Source of the DNA: Atrichornis clamosus
Taxonomy: Eukaryota; Chordata; Aves; Passeriformes; Menuridae
Direction: 5' to 3'
DNA length: 64,000 nt
Assembly (NCBI GenBank): GCA_013400975.1
Contig: WBMZ01004703.1
Location: forward strand, 248,001-312,000
Position numbers and translations under genes: made by a program. This document shows, one piece after another, positions 61,758 to 64,000 of the stretch. The stretch's first letter is position 1; every line of letters begins with the position of its first letter. A model generated the notes under the pieces. That model made no database searches. It was not told the DNA's origin and worked only from the letters and a program-made list of their open reading frames with translations.

Positions 61758-62911
61758 CTAAACTCCAAATTTCACAGTAGGAACGTAAAGCACACCAGCC
61801 CGGCCAAGGATCTAAGAATCCACCCATGCTTCTGCCCTGCCACACCTTCCACTTCACCTGACACTCCAAATTAATAGTGACAGGTCTGGAGAAGGGAAAA
61901 CAATCCCGCAGACTCTACCATCAAAGGACTTCATCATCAGAGCTGCACCACGAATAAATCCCATACACACTGAGACTGCTCAAAAGAAAGAATACTTTAA
62001 CTCTATTTATTTTAACAGTCTAATAACAGCTTAAAACATTTCCATGTTGAGAACTGCACTTGAGGAAAGGTGTGCTTTCTAAAGCATCCTACTCTGTAAC
62101 AACTGCCTGGGTTTCTTGTTCTATTCCAGGCCAACTAATGCAAAATTCACCAAGGCAAGGGCTTTAAACCACAGAGTTCTAATCACTAATGGGCAGCAGC
62201 CACCAGCAGTTTTCAGCTCAGGTTTATGGAAACAACAGTTTCAGGCTCCCTGCCGACTCAGGAGCTCTGGGAACCTCCCCTCCAATTTCCTCAGGGGCAG
62301 CCAAGTACAGAGGGAGCTTTTGATTCAACTGCTCTACTGTGCCTGTTTTCCTCTCTTTGAAAAGCTTCATTTGTGTGTTACACAAAGTTGAATTAATTAT
62401 TGAAAGTATATACTTCTTATCACTGAACTGCCTGTAGTGGTTCTGAAAGCCTGAGATGAGGTTTGAGACCAGGGTTCGTAGGAATCAGTTTTGTGCATGA
62501 TAAACCAACACAGATGTTACATTCCAAAATGGAACACACCTCCCAAATATCATTTTCACTGCCACCCTCAGTATAATGAATAAATAACACTTACCAGATA
62601 GTGACACAAGGATAGAAGGGGTCAGCACAGAGAAGGCAATTCACTCGGGGTGGTCACAGGGATCACCAGGAACGGCCACAGGAGTCAGGAATCACCAGGA
62701 GTGTGGTGCCAGGGTGTCTTTGCTCAGCTCCCTTCTTAGAGGCACCAGCTCGAGCTGTGATTTTGTTGTTGCACCAAAATTGAATTATTTTAAGGATCAG
62801 GACACCTGAGACCGTGCCATGGGAAACATGGGGCCGAGCCAGTGAGGAAACCTAGGGCGGGTGTGGGGGAAGCAGCTGTGGAGGGGTCTCAGCCCCACCT
62901 CAGGAGCTGCC

Positions 62912-62946
62912 GGGGCCTTGGGAGGGGGGCCTGGGGCTGGAAGGGG
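62912..62946 (+). other. G-quadruplex-forming motif
   Basis: Five G-runs of three or more bases (GGGG, GGG, GGGGGG, GGGG, GGGG) are separated by loops of 1-6 bases within 35 bp, which fits the G3+N1-7 quadruplex rule on the plus strand. It lies about 1 kb upstream of the open frame at the right edge, in the GC-richest part of the window. Confidence 0.7.
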
Positions 62947-63821
62947 AAAGCTCTTTAACACTGCTTCTCTTATAAATGCAAACAAAGATAAAGCTTTCAG
63001 GGAAACTACAGCACCTGGGGGAGGTTGAATTTTATTTTGGCCAAATTATCAGCCATCAGCATCAATTTCGTACAAATTGGCAAATACCTTCACCTGCCCT
63101 TAGCCTGGAGGCTGTCAGTGCAGTAACCGAGCTTGCAGTCAGAGGTTAACTCATGCTCCTCCTTCAGTCACATAATCACCTCAAAACAACCTGGGTATGT
63201 GTGTTTGGTTACTCAAAGGAAGCACAGCATTGCTGGTAGCCTGAAAAACTCTGTCCAAACCCCATATTTATGGAGAAGAGTCATCCCTGTCCCATGGAGC
63301 TGCAGCAGGGACAACAGTGGAATCCCAACACCACCCTGTCCACAAAGGCCCTTCCCACAGCTCTGACGGGGGCTCAGCACACCTGGAGCAAATAAACTTG
63401 GCCACTGGGTGATCACAAACCAGCAGTGACCTTCCCAAGCAGTGACAGCACTCTGGCACGTGCAGTAAACAGATTAAGAGAGGCAGAAAATCTGCTGAGC
63501 CTGAGCAAGTGCTGCACGTGCTGGGGAATGGTTGGTAGCTATAGGTGGGCTACTGAGCCAGGCAAGCTTAGGGGGTTTTAATCTGTGATGAACTTTTGGC
63601 TTCTGTGAGAAGCAAATTTCCAAGGAATTTCATCCATGAATTTTCCATAGAGCTGCTTCAGAACCAATGTGTCTGTGTTGTATTTCATTTCCAAAGCTCT
63701 CAGCGCTCCTCCTGTAATTTCAGCTTCCCCTCCGGGGGGGGCATTTTCTCAGGAAATCTCCCAGGGAGATTTTGAGTTGCACAGAGCTGTCGTTTTTCCA
63801 CTTGAGATATTTTGGGAAGGA

Positions 63822-64000
63822 ATGCGTGGTAAAGGCAGAGTTTGCTGTGCAGCACGGGGAGCAGGCTGGGAGCTGCTGTGTGGTGGCTCTGCTCTGCTCT
63901 GGGGGGGCACCTTGGGGGCACTGCTGTCCCCAGATCACACTGCACGGGCACTCACAGCCATGGCCAAGCTGCCTTCCGAGAAGAAGGGCTTGCTGGAAAC
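63822..64000 (+). CDS. Possible 5' part of a coding region running off the right edge (tentative)
   Basis: One plus-strand frame has no stop from 63651 (after a TAG at 63648-63650) to the end of the window, 116 codons. It contains ATGs at 63822 and 63960. The second is in a near-ideal Kozak context (CACAGCCATGG) and reads MAKLPSEKKGLLE before the edge. The first opens MRGKGRVCCAARGAGWELL. No domain is recognised and there is no CpG island, TATA box or splice evidence. The sequence is GC-rich, which makes long open frames more likely by chance. Alternatively, an exon could begin after GCTGTCCCCAG at 63931. The start is marked at the first ATG only as a convention. Confidence 0.15.
   Translation, partial: MRGKGRVCCAARGAGWELLCGGSALLWGGTLGALLSPDHTARALTAMAKLPSEKKGLLE

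Larger units (their letters stand above)
61102..63650. other. Non-coding DNA, becoming GC-richer to the right
   Basis: No gene is seen. GC content rises from about 62.6 kb. A G-quadruplex motif lies at 62912-62946. A short imperfect ATCACCAGGA duplication lies at 62661-62703. The 60-91-codon frames are unrecognised. Confidence 0.5.

Noticed and set aside
1..64000. Search for CRISPR arrays, insertion sequences, operons, tRNA or rRNA genes
   Set aside because: The DNA is vertebrate. No regularly spaced direct repeats, prokaryotic gene layout or complete tRNA was found; the only tRNA-like sequence is the truncated SINE body at 34.2 kb.

Overview
This is about 64 kb of vertebrate nuclear DNA, almost certainly from a bird and probably from a passerine (songbird). 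The evidence is repeat content. Several CR1 LINE 3' ends carry the avian consensus and the ATTCTATGA/ATTCTGTGA-type terminus. One element at 34.1-34.2 kb joins a tRNA-Ile-like body to a CR1-like tail, the structure of the passerine SINE TguSINE1. There are no bacterial-style operons, and long stretches are AT-rich single-copy DNA with low CpG. Family names come from recognition of the sequence, not from a database search.

No complete protein-coding gene can be supported. Every long open frame I checked is antisense to a CR1, lies in GC-rich DNA where stops are rare, or is an unrecognised product. The window reads as intergenic or intronic DNA. Layout: 1-1.45 kb plain DNA; 1.45-2.1 kb an odd block with LTR-like signals and splice-like sites; 2.1-8.8 kb AT-rich DNA; 8.8 kb CR1 scrap and AT microsatellite; 11.0 kb CR1 (+); 12.4 kb CR1 (-); 12.5-20.8 kb AT-rich DNA; 20.8 and 22.0 kb two copies of a local ~180-bp duplication; 23.7-24.1 kb a longer CR1 (-); 27.1 kb A/C-rich simple repeat; 28.3-28.6 kb a GC-rich exon-like block; 34.1 kb tRNA-Ile SINE (-); 39.3-39.55 kb CR1 (+); 52.3 kb a 30-bp tandem repeat; 61.1 kb a 14-bp tandem repeat; 62.9 kb a G-quadruplex motif; and from 63.65 kb an open frame running off the right edge.

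I found no convincing new biological system. The observations most worth checking are the right-edge open frame with a Kozak-like ATG, the local duplication, the SINE, the LTR-like block, and a handful of exon-like intervals with good splice consensus. Pseudo-exons of this kind are common by chance in 64 kb, so each is a hypothesis only.
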